Part shown: in pieces, positions 1 to 9,402 of the stretch
Layout of the letters: each line of letters begins with the position of its first letter
Position numbering within the stretch: the stretch's first letter is position 1
Assembly: GCA_016285515.1 (NCBI GenBank)
Contig: JAEEQW010000003.1
Span: 186,316 to 241,001 of the forward strand
Direction of reading: 5' to 3'
Length of the DNA: 54,686 bases
DNA from: Bacteroidales bacterium
GTDB taxonomy: Bacteria; Bacteroidota; Bacteroidia; Bacteroidales; BM520
Notes under the pieces: model-generated
The model's database searches: none
What the model was told of the DNA's origin: nothing
The model's input: the letters and a program-made list of their open reading frames with translations, nothing else
Program-made: the position numbers and the translations under genes

Positions 1-2113
1 TTGGTTCTTCCTCGGTGGCTTCAGTTTTACCCGCTTGAAGCGTTGCCAACATCAAGCTTTCCTTTTGTCTCAACAACCTGCGGCTTTCTTGGTCTATCTG
101 CGAAGCAAAAATCTTTCTGTTGGCGATGTCGTTGATGACGAAACGTATAAAGTCATACAGCGACATGGTTTTTGTTTTTTGCTTCACGGTTCGTCCGTAA
201 AGGTTGAATATGATGGACGCATGTCTTTCGTTCATTCCTACCATTTGGGCGATTTCGGAGGCGGAATACTGTTTTAGGAAAATGGTTGAATCCTTGTAAA
301 TTGCGTTCTCGTCGTCAAGAATACTTATGTTTTCGTTAGTGACTGTGTTTTCTGTGATTTCAATGGAATCGTTTCCAATTGGAAGATCTACTTGCTGCTC
401 AACAAGTTGAGACTCAGGCGTTTTTTCGTTTGTGCGAGAAGGCAACATGCTCTCGTTGAGTAGTTCCTTGGATAATTTGAGAATCTCGCGAATGGAGGCT
501 TTTTGGCCTGGTGGACATATAATCGAAATCAGTTCATTGTCGATGCCAACAATATCTGAAAGTTCTTCCGCAGTCAACTCTCTGTCAATCAAGCATGTGT
601 CGGTAAGCGAAACGAGAATGTTGAGATATTGCAATTCGTCTTCACTCACATGCGACACGTCTCCAAGATATGCTGAAAGGGTAGTGTCGGCACTGAGTTC
701 CGCAGCGAGCGAGGCAAAGTCATGCAGGCTCATTTTTTCTTCGCTGGTATTCCGTGACCCCATGTAATATATTGCATCTACAATCGTGTTGAGGTCAAAA
801 TCAGCGAGATTGAGGTCACTGTCCCCAGCCATTGCTGTCAAACCGCCAACCATGTTTTTAGTTTCAGTTGCCGTCATTTTCTTCTGCATCAGTGAAGGAT
901 ACGAAATGAAAGATTTCACATTCGGAAGAGTCGTCACAGTGTCGGCCAGTTCTATGACCCGTGTGGCATCGGAATTGTCGTACAAAAGCACGATGATGTT
1001 TTTTGGTGGGAAATATTTTTCGATTTCGGATTTTTGCTCAAAAGAAAACGAAATTTCGGTCTTATTGTGAAGGTAGTACGAACCTGCAAATAGGATTACG
1101 AAAACTATGGCTAACGGGATGCGGAATTTCATGCTGAAACCTGCAAGGCGGTCAGTGTTGAGTTTCAACACCTTTTTTGTCGATTTCTCAATGGCACTAT
1201 CCAAGGCCAATATGATTGTTGGCAGCACGGTATAAATGGACACCAGACTGCAAAGGACGCCTTTAGCCAAAACGACTCCCATGTCAGCGCCGATTTTCAG
1301 TTTCATGAACACGAGTGCCAACAGTCCGACTATGGTGGTAAATGCGCTGCTCACTATCGATGACGATGCCTTTTTGAGCGCATGTGTCATCGCGGTGATT
1401 TTGTCGCCATTTGCTAACGATTTTTCCTGCCTGTAGCGGTTCATGAGGATGATGGAATAGTCGATGGAAAGGACTAGCTGAAGAATGGCGGCAATTGAGT
1501 TCGTAGTGACTGATACGCTCTTGAACAGGGCGTTGGTGCCCATGTTGATGGCCACAGCCACGCCGATGGCGGCAAGGAATATGGGCGGCTCAAGCCATGA
1601 CTCACACATGATGAACAGCACAATGAGCAGCAAGACAAAGGCAATGAGTATTACGCCAATAGGTGCTGAAGTGCCATTCTCACTTTTCTCAACGATAATC
1701 CGGTCGCCGTATTTTTCCGCAATCTCATTGGCAATGTCCTCCTGACTCCGCTGACTGCCGCATAGCAGTTCATACAATACCTTTTCGCCCTGGTTGTATT
1801 CTTCGCTGCCATTCTGGTACAAGATATTGGAAACACCATCAATGTTGGAAAGCTCATCCTTTACAGGATTCTTTAGACTGTCGGGAAGCGACCAAAACAT
1901 CACCCTGACCATGCCTGTCCCAACTGCATCTGCCCCAAACTCCTCCGACATTCGGTCAATGCCTTGCTTCATCTGCGAATCGTTGGGCAGATAGCGCGTC
2001 ATGTCGGTATTGATGTTCGTGTGCGGAATCAATAATGCGCAGGCGATTGCGATGACAACCGCTGCTATTAGAAATATAAAACGCTTTCTTACGATAAATT
2101 CCGACAGATGCAT
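1..2113 (-). CDS. MMPL/RND-superfamily exporter, 3' end cut by window edge
   Basis: A single minus-strand frame stays open from an ATG at 2113 to the left window edge (704 codons, no stop), so the C-terminal part is missing. It starts with one membrane helix (about residues 10-28) followed by a large extracytoplasmic domain, then a block of hydrophobic helices from about residue 145 containing the motif LSIDYSIILMNRYR, typical of MMPL-type members of the RND superfamily (SSD-like transporters of lipids or other hydrophobic molecules). After a further helix (about 345-362) a second large, mostly helical periplasmic domain begins. Two half-pumps fused in one chain is the usual design. Substrate is unknown. 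The topology and the SIDYS motif make the family call solid; no neighbour helps to name the cargo. Confidence 0.85.
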   Translation of the reverse strand, partial: MHLSEFIVRKRFIFLIAAVVIAIACALLIPHTNINTDMTRYLPNDSQMKQGIDRMSEEFGADAVGTGMVRVMFWSLPDSLKNPVKDELSNIDGVSNILYQNGSEEYNQGEKVLYELLCGSQRSQEDIANEIAEKYGDRIIVEKSENGTSAPIGVILIAFVLLLIVLFIMCESWLEPPIFLAAIGVAVAINMGTNALFKSVSVTTNSIAAILQLVLSIDYSIILMNRYRQEKSLANGDKITAMTHALKKASSSIVSSAFTTIVGLLALVFMKLKIGADMGVVLAKGVLCSLVSIYTVLPTIILALDSAIEKSTKKVLKLNTDRLAGFSMKFRIPLAIVFVILFAGSYYLHNKTEISFSFEQKSEIEKYFPPKNIIVLLYDNSDATRVIELADTVTTLPNVKSFISYPSLMQKKMTATETKNMVGGLTAMAGDSDLNLADFDLNTIVDAIYYMGSRNTSEEKMSLHDFASLAAELSADTTLSAYLGDVSHVSEDELQYLNILVSLTDTCLIDRELTAEELSDIVGIDNELISIICPPGQKASIREILKLSKELLNESMLPSRTNEKTPESQLVEQQVDLPIGNDSIEITENTVTNENISILDDENAIYKDSTIFLKQYSASEIAQMVGMNERHASIIFNLYGRTVKQKTKTMSLYDFIRFVINDIANRKIFASQIDQESRRLLRQKESLMLATLQAGKTEATEEEP

Positions 2114-2224
2114 GTAAATTATTGGTCAGTTTCGGGCGCGAAATTACAAAAAAAAGCCGTAGCCCGAAAATATTCTTTTGTTGAAGCCGAAGTTTGATTG
2201 TTACCTGATGACAAGATGCTGTAG

Positions 2225-2620
2225 GTCGAAATCGTTGGTGGCAGTTTTTTCTTTCCACTTTACGAAGATATTGCACAAGTGATCGCCAAGCGAGACAAGG
2301 TCAGGATTTTCCCTGCAGGTGCGTTGGCGCAGAATATGTTGGGGCTATCCACACAGGTGCCTATGAACATGGTATATCTTACCGATGGCAGTAACCGAAA
2401 GGTGAATGTCAAAAACGGGCGAGGTATCCTGTTTCGCCACGTTTCACCCAAGAAACTGGCATTCAAAGATAAGCTGGCTATGCTGATCACCACAGCCTTG
2501 AGAGATTTGGGTGCAAACAATGTGACCGACGAACACAAGAAACAACTGGAAACGGTGCTGAAACAACATCCCGAGCCGTTTTCGACACACGATATGAAAC
2601 TTATGCCTCAAGGAGAATAA
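2225..2620 (+). pseudogene. DUF6088 (AbiEi-like antitoxin) C-terminal remnant
   Basis: From a stop at 2222-2224 to the TAA at 2618-2620 the frame reads as the C-terminal half of a DUF6088 protein, with the motifs DIAQVIAKRDKVRIFPAG and GLSTQVPMNMVYLTDG. Full-length members are about 200 residues and begin with a winged-helix part that is absent here. A GTG at 2279 could start a 113-residue product, but it would lack the DNA-binding half. DUF6088 resembles the AbiEi antitoxin family; its usual AbiEii-like nucleotidyltransferase toxin partner is not next to it, since an ATPase gene follows instead. I read it as a decayed remnant rather than a working antitoxin. Confidence 0.65.
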
Positions 2621-2656
2621 TTTAATGGTTGGGCTTTTGCTTTTGAAAACTTTTAT

Positions 2657-2664
2657 TATTTTTG
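2657..2664 (+). promoter_or_regulatory. Predicted Bacteroidota promoter (-7 TATTTTTG)
   Basis: TATTTTTG matches TAnnTTTG exactly, and a TTTG at 2636-2639 sits 17 bases upstream as a possible -33 element. It lies 70 bases before the ATPase start at 2734. Confidence 0.5.
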
Positions 2665-2733
2665 CATCAAAATTGAAAGTGATACTTTCGATTTTCAATT
2701 AAAATCAAAAGTTATTATTTAGATATTAAAAGT

Positions 2734-3870
2734 ATGATTGATCGTATCTTGCAAATTAACAATGAATTAGATAGTAGTATCTTCCTATTTGGGGCACGGC
2801 AAACCGGAAAAACAACTGCATTGATTATGCAATTCCCCAATGCCATCTATATTGACTTGCTGGATACCGACACAAAGAACCGTTACATGCGCAGACCAGC
2901 TATTCTCTATGAGTTGCTGCATGACAAGCCAAATCAGACTTTGGTGATTATTGATGAGATTGCCGAAGTTCCCGAACTGCTCAACGAGGTACATCGACTC
3001 ATTGTCAGATGCAATCATATCTTTATTCTCTGTGGTTCGAGTGCAAGAAAACTGAAACGAAAAGACAGAAACACTTTGGGTGGGAGAGCGTTGCCAGTGT
3101 ATATGTACCCTCTCGTCAGTGCCGAGATTCCTGACTTTGATATTGACCATGCGGTAAACTACGGCATGATTCCGTCTCACTATTTGGCCAAAAATCCATC
3201 TCGTCGCGTGGCTGCGTATATTGACATATACTTGAAGGAAGAAATCAAAGAAGAGGCCTTGGTCCGGAATCTAAGTGTTTTCCAACGGTTCCTCGAAGTG
3301 GCTGCTTTGACGGATGGCGAAATTGTGAACAACAACAATATTGCCCAAGATTGTGGCGTAAGCGCCGTTACCGTGAGTGCCTATTTCGACATTCTTGTGG
3401 ATACGCTGATAGGTTACCGTATTCCAGCTTTCCGAAAGGTGATGAAGCGTCGCTTGGTGCAGGCTCCGAAATTCTATTATTTTGACATCGGAGTTGCCAA
3501 CCACCTGTTGCACAGGAAGGAATTGGTCAGAGGAAGCACCGATTATGGACATGCCTTCGAGCATCTTGTGATTCAGGAGCTGTATGCCTGGCTGCATTAC
3601 ACCCATTCCGATGAAGAGCTGTTTTATTGGCGCACCTACACGGGATTGGAGGTGGATGCCGTCATCGGAGACGCAAGGGTTGCAATAGAAATAAAGTCGG
3701 TGGAGGAGGTGCTGCCACGACACTTGAAGGGACTTAAGGCCTTTGGCGAGGAATATCCACAAAGCAGAAGAATCATTGTGTCTTTAGACAAATTCAACCG
3801 TCGCATGGGCGATATCGAAAGTGTTTATGTGCTGGATTTCTTCAAGCGATTATGGTCGGAAGGACTATAA
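2734..3870 (+). CDS. AAA ATPase with DUF4143 C-terminal domain
   Basis: 378 residues. The Walker A motif GARQTGKTT is at about residues 20-28 and the Walker B LVIIDE at about 70-75, followed by a sensor-like LCGSSARK, the standard layout of the AAA_14 family. The C-terminal half is DUF4143, with the restriction-endonuclease-like pattern E(LVIQEL)...EVDAVIG...IEIKS at about 275-325 that suggests a PD-(D/E)XK fold. A winged-helix-like section with NNNNIAQDCGVSAVTVSAYF lies between. These proteins are very common and multicopy in Bacteroidales; their role is not established, though defence or mobile-element links are often suggested. It stands between a DUF6088 remnant and a Res remnant, which fits an accessory locus. 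Confidence 0.9.
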   Translation: MIDRILQINNELDSSIFLFGARQTGKTTALIMQFPNAIYIDLLDTDTKNRYMRRPAILYELLHDKPNQTLVIIDEIAEVPELLNEVHRLIVRCNHIFILCGSSARKLKRKDRNTLGGRALPVYMYPLVSAEIPDFDIDHAVNYGMIPSHYLAKNPSRRVAAYIDIYLKEEIKEEALVRNLSVFQRFLEVAALTDGEIVNNNNIAQDCGVSAVTVSAYFDILVDTLIGYRIPAFRKVMKRRLVQAPKFYYFDIGVANHLLHRKELVRGSTDYGHAFEHLVIQELYAWLHYTHSDEELFYWRTYTGLEVDAVIGDARVAIEIKSVEEVLPRHLKGLKAFGEEYPQSRRIIVSLDKFNRRMGDIESVYVLDFFKRLWSEGL

Positions 3871-3886
3871 CAAATCATCATAAAGC

Positions 3887-3976
3887 ATGAAATTCGATTT
3901 CAAAATACAGCAATACCAGACTGATGCGGTGGAGAACACCGTGTTAGTTTTTGACGGACAGCCTTCGCCCGAATTG
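3887..3976 (+). pseudogene. N-terminal remnant of a type III restriction Res subunit
   Basis: An ATG 16 bases after the ATPase stop opens a frame reading MKFDFKIQQYQTDAV followed by VFDGQP, which is how type III restriction enzyme helicase (Res) subunits begin. About 29 codons later the similarity ends and the frame runs into the upstream region of the TonB receptor. No Mod methylase and no helicase motifs remain. I read this as the stub left after deletion of a restriction locus. The match is from memory of the family's N-terminus and is short. Confidence 0.5.
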
Positions 3977-3988
3977 CGGATTTTCATT

Positions 3989-3996
3989 TATTTTTG
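3989..3996 (+). promoter_or_regulatory. Predicted promoter (-7 TATTTTTG) for the TonB receptor
   Basis: TATTTTTG fits the TAnnTTTG consensus and lies 44 bases before the receptor ATG at 4040. Its position inside the open frame that begins at 3887 argues that translation of the receptor starts at 4040. Confidence 0.5.
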
Positions 3997-4039
3997 TAGC
4001 AAATTTCAAAACCGATTCATAGGTGATAATAACAATAGG

Positions 4040-6394
4040 ATGAAAACAAGGCAATTAATATTGTTCGCTTTACTGTTGATTGCATTGGGGGTATGTCACG
4101 CACAAACCAACATGGCAACGCTAAGTGGCAAGGTAATTGACGAAAACAGTTTGCCGATAGAATATGCTTCCGTCGCGATATTCGATGCCGAAAAAGTGTT
4201 GACAGGTTCGGTTACCGACAATGAGGGTGGTTTTGTCATAAAAGTACCTGTAAGGACAGAGGAATACCTGTTGTCCGTGCAGTTTGTCGGCTACACCAAA
4301 CACGAAGTCCGTATCAAAGCCGACCGACCCAATGTCAACCTCGGCAATATCGTCCTGATTGACAACGCGGTTTCCCTCAATGCGATTGAGGTGGTGGGGA
4401 AAGCCGATGCGCATACTTCAAACGTCGAACGCACCAACATCAATGTTGCAGCTAACCTCAACGCATCGCAAGGTACGGCCATCGACATCCTGACGACTTC
4501 CTCCAACGTGTCCGTAAGCAACGGTACCATTGCTATCAGGGGCAACTCCAACGTCCTGGTGCTGCTTGACGGTGTTCCCACCACGATGACCGACCTGTCG
4601 GTGATTCCCGCTTCAAGCATCCAGAACATCGAGATTTTGACCAATCCCGATGCCTCATACGATTCAGAAGGCACAGGAGGAATCGTCAACATCGTTTCAA
4701 AAAAAGAAAAAGCCTCTGGCATCAACGGGGTTGTGTCAGCCAATTACGGCTTCAATCATTTTGCCACTGGCAATGCATCGGTGGCGTTCAATACCCCCAA
4801 GGCCTCGTATCGCATCAACTACAGCACACGCTACGAAGATGATGTCGTGAACAGCACTCTCGACAGGCTCATCCATGAATCAGGCAACCAGACCCACCAA
4901 CAGATACAATCCAAACGATATGTGTTTAACACTAATGTTGGCATGGGCGCTGACTTCAGGATTGACAAAAGTAACACACTGAGTGCCACCTTGAACTGTA
5001 TCATACCAAGGCTGAATATCCAGCAATACCTCCACAACACCTATTCCGCAAATGGCTATTCTCCAGAGGAATACAGGCATAATGACGTGACTTGGAACAG
5101 GGAGAACATTGAAGCCACCTTGAGCTATAAACACATCATCACGCCCGAAGTGTCCGACTGGGTAATAATAGGGTCGTTCTCGAAAATATGGGGGCATCGT
5201 CCGTCATTCTATTATTTGGGCGACTCATTGGTCAACCGCTCGAACTCGGGAGGCAGTCCGCTTATTACTGCACTCCAAGCGGATTTCCGACAGAAACTCG
5301 GCACAGGCACACTGACGGCGGGCGGCAAGCTCACCTTCAGGAGGAACAGCATCTACCATGAGTTCTATTCCAATGTGGACGGCCAATGGGAATACTCCGA
5401 ACTGCTTAGCAATGATTTGGTTCACACCGAGCTGGTTCCTGCCGCATACGTGATGTTCTCTTGCAAAATCGGCCCAAAGTTCAGCTACAAGTTAGGGGTC
5501 AGGGGCGAATACAGCAGGGTCACCTTGGACAGTAGGCATGAAGGCATTGCTGACAGGAAAATCGACTTTTTCTTCGCTCCAAACCTCTCGGGCACCTTCA
5601 AGATTTCAGATTCGCAAGACCTGTCAATCGCTTTTTCAAGGAGAATTGGCAGACCCACCTATCCGCAACTCAACCCTTACATGAGCATGGTCGATGCCAC
5701 AACCTACGAACAGGGAAACATGAGGCTCATACCTGAAAAGTCATCTATCCTTGATTTCGGATATGGCTTCAAAGTGGAGCGCTTCCAGCTGTTTGCGGAT
5801 GCTTATGCCAATTACACGAAGAATTTCATCACCCAGATCACCACGATGCGTAACAACCTGCTCATCACCACCTACATCAATACGCCGTCCGATTTCAAGG
5901 CTGGCTTGGACCTGAACGTCAAGTATGCGCCGTTGCACTGGTTTGATGTCACGCTAAGCGCAAGCACCTACCATGTTAATATCAAGGGAATCCAAGAAGG
6001 TATGCAAATCGACAATGGAGGATGGGTCAACAACAGTAATGTACTGTTCAACTTCATGCCATCGAAGAAGACAGACATACAACTGCAATATTTTGTTTCC
6101 TCGCCACAGTACTTTGCTCAGCTCACAACCGCATTTAACCATTATATGAACATCGGTATCAAGCAAAGGCTGTTGAAAGGCAAGATGACGGTCACCGCCT
6201 CGCTGACGGATGTGTTCAACACTCGGGAATGGGTTGTTTACGCATCCAACACCGTTTTCGATATGGAAAACCACAGCACCAACAAGAGCCGTATGCTTTG
6301 GCTTGGTGTCACATACAACTTCAATTCCTTCAAGCAAGCCAAGACGGAAAAGAAAACCGATACCGACAGAGGCTTGATTAGATTAGGCTTGTGA
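4040..6394 (+). CDS. TonB-dependent receptor-like outer membrane beta-barrel protein
   Basis: 784 residues from the ATG at 4040, chosen because it gives a clean signal peptide (LILFALLLIALGVCHAQ) and lies just after a promoter box; the same frame is open from 3887 but that part belongs to a Res remnant. After the signal comes a carboxypeptidase-regulatory-like beta-sandwich (about 25-110, GKVIDENSLPIEYASVAIF), then a plug domain (about 120-225, with AIRGNSNVLVLLDGVP and GGIVNIVSKK), then a large barrel rich in alternating aromatic strands. This matches the OMP_b-brl_3 receptor type. No SusD-like gene follows, so it is not a Sus pair; peptide, metal or siderophore uptake cannot be told apart. 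Confidence 0.88.
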   Translation: MKTRQLILFALLLIALGVCHAQTNMATLSGKVIDENSLPIEYASVAIFDAEKVLTGSVTDNEGGFVIKVPVRTEEYLLSVQFVGYTKHEVRIKADRPNVNLGNIVLIDNAVSLNAIEVVGKADAHTSNVERTNINVAANLNASQGTAIDILTTSSNVSVSNGTIAIRGNSNVLVLLDGVPTTMTDLSVIPASSIQNIEILTNPDASYDSEGTGGIVNIVSKKEKASGINGVVSANYGFNHFATGNASVAFNTPKASYRINYSTRYEDDVVNSTLDRLIHESGNQTHQQIQSKRYVFNTNVGMGADFRIDKSNTLSATLNCIIPRLNIQQYLHNTYSANGYSPEEYRHNDVTWNRENIEATLSYKHIITPEVSDWVIIGSFSKIWGHRPSFYYLGDSLVNRSNSGGSPLITALQADFRQKLGTGTLTAGGKLTFRRNSIYHEFYSNVDGQWEYSELLSNDLVHTELVPAAYVMFSCKIGPKFSYKLGVRGEYSRVTLDSRHEGIADRKIDFFFAPNLSGTFKISDSQDLSIAFSRRIGRPTYPQLNPYMSMVDATTYEQGNMRLIPEKSSILDFGYGFKVERFQLFADAYANYTKNFITQITTMRNNLLITTYINTPSDFKAGLDLNVKYAPLHWFDVTLSASTYHVNIKGIQEGMQIDNGGWVNNSNVLFNFMPSKKTDIQLQYFVSSPQYFAQLTTAFNHYMNIGIKQRLLKGKMTVTASLTDVFNTREWVVYASNTVFDMENHSTNKSRMLWLGVTYNFNSFKQAKTEKKTDTDRGLIRLGL

Positions 6395-6432
6395 TTTCCT
6401 CCAACGTACCGAAAACCGCGTCTTATCTCCAT

Positions 6433-6555
6433 TTACAACACCCAGTTGAACAAATAATCTAAAGGGTTGATAAACAGCGTCACAGTGCCAAAAAACACAC
6501 CGATGGGTTTCCAAGTCATAGCCTTCTGAACGATGCCCTTGGAAGAAGCCCAGCG
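6433..6555 (-). other. Short hydrophobic frame, possible gene fragment
   Basis: Downstream of the MATE gene on the same strand there is an open frame whose last 28 codons (ATG at 6519) read as a hydrophobic, tryptophan-bearing tail such as GVFFGTVTLFINPLDYLF ending at a TAA. It has about 13 further open codons upstream before a stop. It could be a small membrane peptide or the 3' stub of a lost gene. I recognise no family. The rest of the 6395-6591 gap shows nothing else. Confidence 0.2.
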
Positions 6556-6591
6556 CGCTCAAGGGCGGGCTTAGTGATGGATTGGCTACCC

Positions 6592-7977
6592 TTAATCTTC
6601 TTTGGTAGGGAATCTCTTGAAACTTATCCAAACCATCGTCACCGATATGATAAACGCCAAGGTGTCGGATATCGGGCTGGCGATGAGGATGCCCTGTATG
6701 CCCATGTATTTTGGCAGAACAATGAGCAGCGGTATCAGGAACAGGCCTTGTCTGGACAGTGATACCAAGAGTCCCTGCTTTGGATTGTCGGTGGCCGAGA
6801 AGTAGGTGACCGTCACTGGCTGGATGTTTTGGAAAAACACAAACAACATGTAAATCTTGAGGTATTTTTCGGCGAATTCGAAGTAGAGATCGGAACCTGT
6901 CCCGAAAATTGACACGATTTCCCTTGGAAACAGCTGCAACATCGTGAAGAAGATGACGCCTATGGTGAACGCAATCGCAAATGCCCGCATATAAGTTCCC
7001 TTGACACGTTGGTAGTTCTTCGCGCCGAGGTTGTATCCCCATATCGGCTGACAGCCTTGGGCGATGCCTACGGCAAAAGATATCATGATCATGTTGGTCT
7101 TCTGCGCCACTCCCGAAACGGCAAGCGGGATGTCGGAGCCGTAGTTCGACAGTGCTCCGTAGGTTTCAAGCATGTTGTTGAGCACGATGTTGGTGGTCAT
7201 CAGCAGTATTTGGTTGATGAAGGTGGGCACTCCCGCCTGTATGCTGTCCATCATGTGCCGCAGGCTTATGCTAATCTCCTTAATCTTTATGTCGAAAGCT
7301 TTGAACCTTGTGAAATAAAGCATGGCCAGCACGAAAGTGACGATTTGTGATATCACTGTCGCTGTAGCTGCACCTTCGATTCCCTTGCCCAGCGGATACA
7401 TGAAGAGCCAGTCGAGTCCGACATTCAGCACTGCTCCCACGATGTTGAACAACATCGAATAGCGTGGACTTCCGTCGGCCCGGATGGTTGTCGCAGCCGC
7501 TGAAGCGAAGATGTAGAACGGCAGACCGATGGCGGAAATCGACAGATACTTCATCGCGTAAGGGTAGACATTACCCGACGGACTCGCTCCACACAGGTCG
7601 ATAATCGCACCCCTGAAAAGAAACACCAGAAGACCAGTCAGCAATCCAATGATGGCTGTCACGGAAAGTCCCGTGTAAACATATTTCTTGGCTTCGTTCA
7701 GTTTTCCGGCTCCTTGGGAGATGTTGAAGTTTGCCGCTGTCCCTATCCCGAGCAGCATGCTGAGCGCTGTCGATAGCGTCACTGTCGGGAAGACCACATT
7801 GGATGCTGCATTGCCTACGACCCCTACAATACGGCCAATGAAGATTTGGTCGGTGAGGTTGTACAACGCCCCCACGAGCATGCTTACAATCGACGGAATC
7901 GCATACTTTGCGATGAGTGGCATCAACGGAGCCGAACCCAGCTCGGCTTCTGTATTTAGCTTTCGTTTTCCGTTCAT
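6592..7977 (-). CDS. MATE family multidrug/cation antiporter
   Basis: 461 residues with about twelve hydrophobic helices in two six-helix halves. The N-terminus (PLIAKYAIPSIVSMLVGALYNLTDQIFIG) and the second-half counterpart (IQAGVPTFINQILLMTTNIVLNN, then GIAQGCQPIWGYNLGA) are typical of the MATE family, closest in style to MepA-like members, which export drugs or cationic compounds using Na+ or H+ gradients. It starts 51 bases after the TolC-like gene on the same strand and is the fourth gene of the RND efflux cluster, so co-transcription is likely. Confidence 0.93.
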   Translation of the reverse strand: MNGKRKLNTEAELGSAPLMPLIAKYAIPSIVSMLVGALYNLTDQIFIGRIVGVVGNAASNVVFPTVTLSTALSMLLGIGTAANFNISQGAGKLNEAKKYVYTGLSVTAIIGLLTGLLVFLFRGAIIDLCGASPSGNVYPYAMKYLSISAIGLPFYIFASAAATTIRADGSPRYSMLFNIVGAVLNVGLDWLFMYPLGKGIEGAATATVISQIVTFVLAMLYFTRFKAFDIKIKEISISLRHMMDSIQAGVPTFINQILLMTTNIVLNNMLETYGALSNYGSDIPLAVSGVAQKTNMIMISFAVGIAQGCQPIWGYNLGAKNYQRVKGTYMRAFAIAFTIGVIFFTMLQLFPREIVSIFGTGSDLYFEFAEKYLKIYMLFVFFQNIQPVTVTYFSATDNPKQGLLVSLSRQGLFLIPLLIVLPKYMGIQGILIASPISDTLAFIISVTMVWISFKRFPTKED

Positions 7978-8028
7978 TTCAATTCTCTTTTCACGTCTGT
8001 CAGACGAAAAGAAAATGAATCGAGGCCG

Positions 8029-9378
8029 TTACTCTTTCGGTCTGAAGCCGCCTAACGACGTGTAGAGGTTGATGAGCGATTGAATAATCTCATACTGGTT
8101 CTGCACCTGGGAGAGTTGTGCCGAAAGCAGGGATTCCTGTGCGGTCAGGACTTCCAAGTAGGTGGTGGAGCCGTTGTTCATCAACTCTGTCGTGGCAGAG
8201 TAGGCTTCTTGGAGGGCTTGGACGCGAGCGTCAATATGGCCGGCCATCTCCTCTGCGGTCTGGCAAGTGTGGAGATAACGGTAGGCCTCATTTCCAGCGT
8301 CAAGCAGGGTTTGTACAAACTCTATCTGTGCCTTCTCCTGATCCGCTTTGGCGTTTTTGAGCTGGGCGTTGAGTTTCCCGCCAGCAAAGATGGGCTGTGT
8401 CAACGATGCTACTGCTTGCCCCAACATTGCGGCAGGGCTAATGGAACCCAGGCCAAAGAGTCCATCGATCGTCAGGCTGGGGAAGAACGCCTGTTTTGCC
8501 TGCTGGGTGCCATAATAGGCGAACTCCATGTTACGTTCGGCGAGGCGCACGTCAGGACGTGCCTCAAGTAATCTGATTGGCAAACCAACATGAATCTCCT
8601 CCGGCATCTGGAATGCGTTGAAGGAAGCACGTTCGATGTGATGAGGCGGCTCGGCGATAAGCTTGCACAATGAAGCTTCCGTCGTGAGGATGCTGTTCCT
8701 CAGATCCACGATTTCAGTGCGTACCTCCTCCAATGAAGCCTCCATTTGATAGACTGCAGGACTTGTGTAGATGCCAGCATCGTACAAGGCGCGGGTGGAG
8801 TTCAGAGACTCTTCCCAAAGGCCTTCCGTCTGCTCGGCAATCTCCAATTGGCGGTCAAGCATAGTCAAGCTATAATAGAGGCTGGCAACATTGGCTGCCA
8901 AGTTGACTTGTACAGCTTGCTTGTAGTCTTCATTATAGGCAACTTGTGTCTTGGCCTTTCTGATTTGCGTTTTGGTTTGTCCAAATATGCCCAATTGCCA
9001 ACTTGCAGTGACGGGGAGAGAGAGATTAAAGCTGTTTGCCCGACCTTGATACGTGTAGGTGGCCTGGGGTGCAAATGCAAGCGTAGGTGCATAGCCCCAT
9101 CGGGCAGCTTTGACTTCGTTTTGGGCTTGCTCAATGGAAAGTTGAGCCGTCCTCATGTCGGTATTGTTATCCAACGCCGTGTTTATGAGCTGCTGAAGCT
9201 GTGGATCCTTGAAAATTGTTTGCCAGTCCAGATCTCCAATAGACACCGTGTCGTTTGAATTGACGATATCGCCCATCACGTTGTTTTGGACGGTGGCGGA
9301 AGATTCGTATTGCTGATAAAGGGAGCAGCTCGACAAAAGCAACATCCCAACCAATATTATGTAGATAATCCTTTTCAT
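8029..9378 (-). CDS. TolC/OprM-like outer membrane efflux lipoprotein
   Basis: 449 residues. A lipoprotein signal ends at Cys18 (LLLSSC), and two TolC-type repeats follow, with long helical segments (about 60-240 and 260-440) carrying phrases such as TAQLSIEQAQNEVKAARWG and RLLEARPDVRLAERN that are hallmarks of the NodT/OprM family. It forms the trimeric outer-membrane duct of the tripartite pump whose inner-membrane and adaptor genes lie immediately upstream on the same strand (24 bases apart). Confidence 0.93.
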   Translation of the reverse strand: MKRIIYIILVGMLLLSSCSLYQQYESSATVQNNVMGDIVNSNDTVSIGDLDWQTIFKDPQLQQLINTALDNNTDMRTAQLSIEQAQNEVKAARWGYAPTLAFAPQATYTYQGRANSFNLSLPVTASWQLGIFGQTKTQIRKAKTQVAYNEDYKQAVQVNLAANVASLYYSLTMLDRQLEIAEQTEGLWEESLNSTRALYDAGIYTSPAVYQMEASLEEVRTEIVDLRNSILTTEASLCKLIAEPPHHIERASFNAFQMPEEIHVGLPIRLLEARPDVRLAERNMEFAYYGTQQAKQAFFPSLTIDGLFGLGSISPAAMLGQAVASLTQPIFAGGKLNAQLKNAKADQEKAQIEFVQTLLDAGNEAYRYLHTCQTAEEMAGHIDARVQALQEAYSATTELMNNGSTTYLEVLTAQESLLSAQLSQVQNQYEIIQSLINLYTSLGGFRPKE

Positions 9379-9402
9379 GATATACCTTTATTGATTTATG
9401 AA

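Noticed and set aside
6383..7042. 219-codon minus-strand frame at the end of the MATE gene
   Set aside because: Overlaps the MATE gene in another frame and shows only Arg/His/Gly-rich sequence typical of shadow frames.
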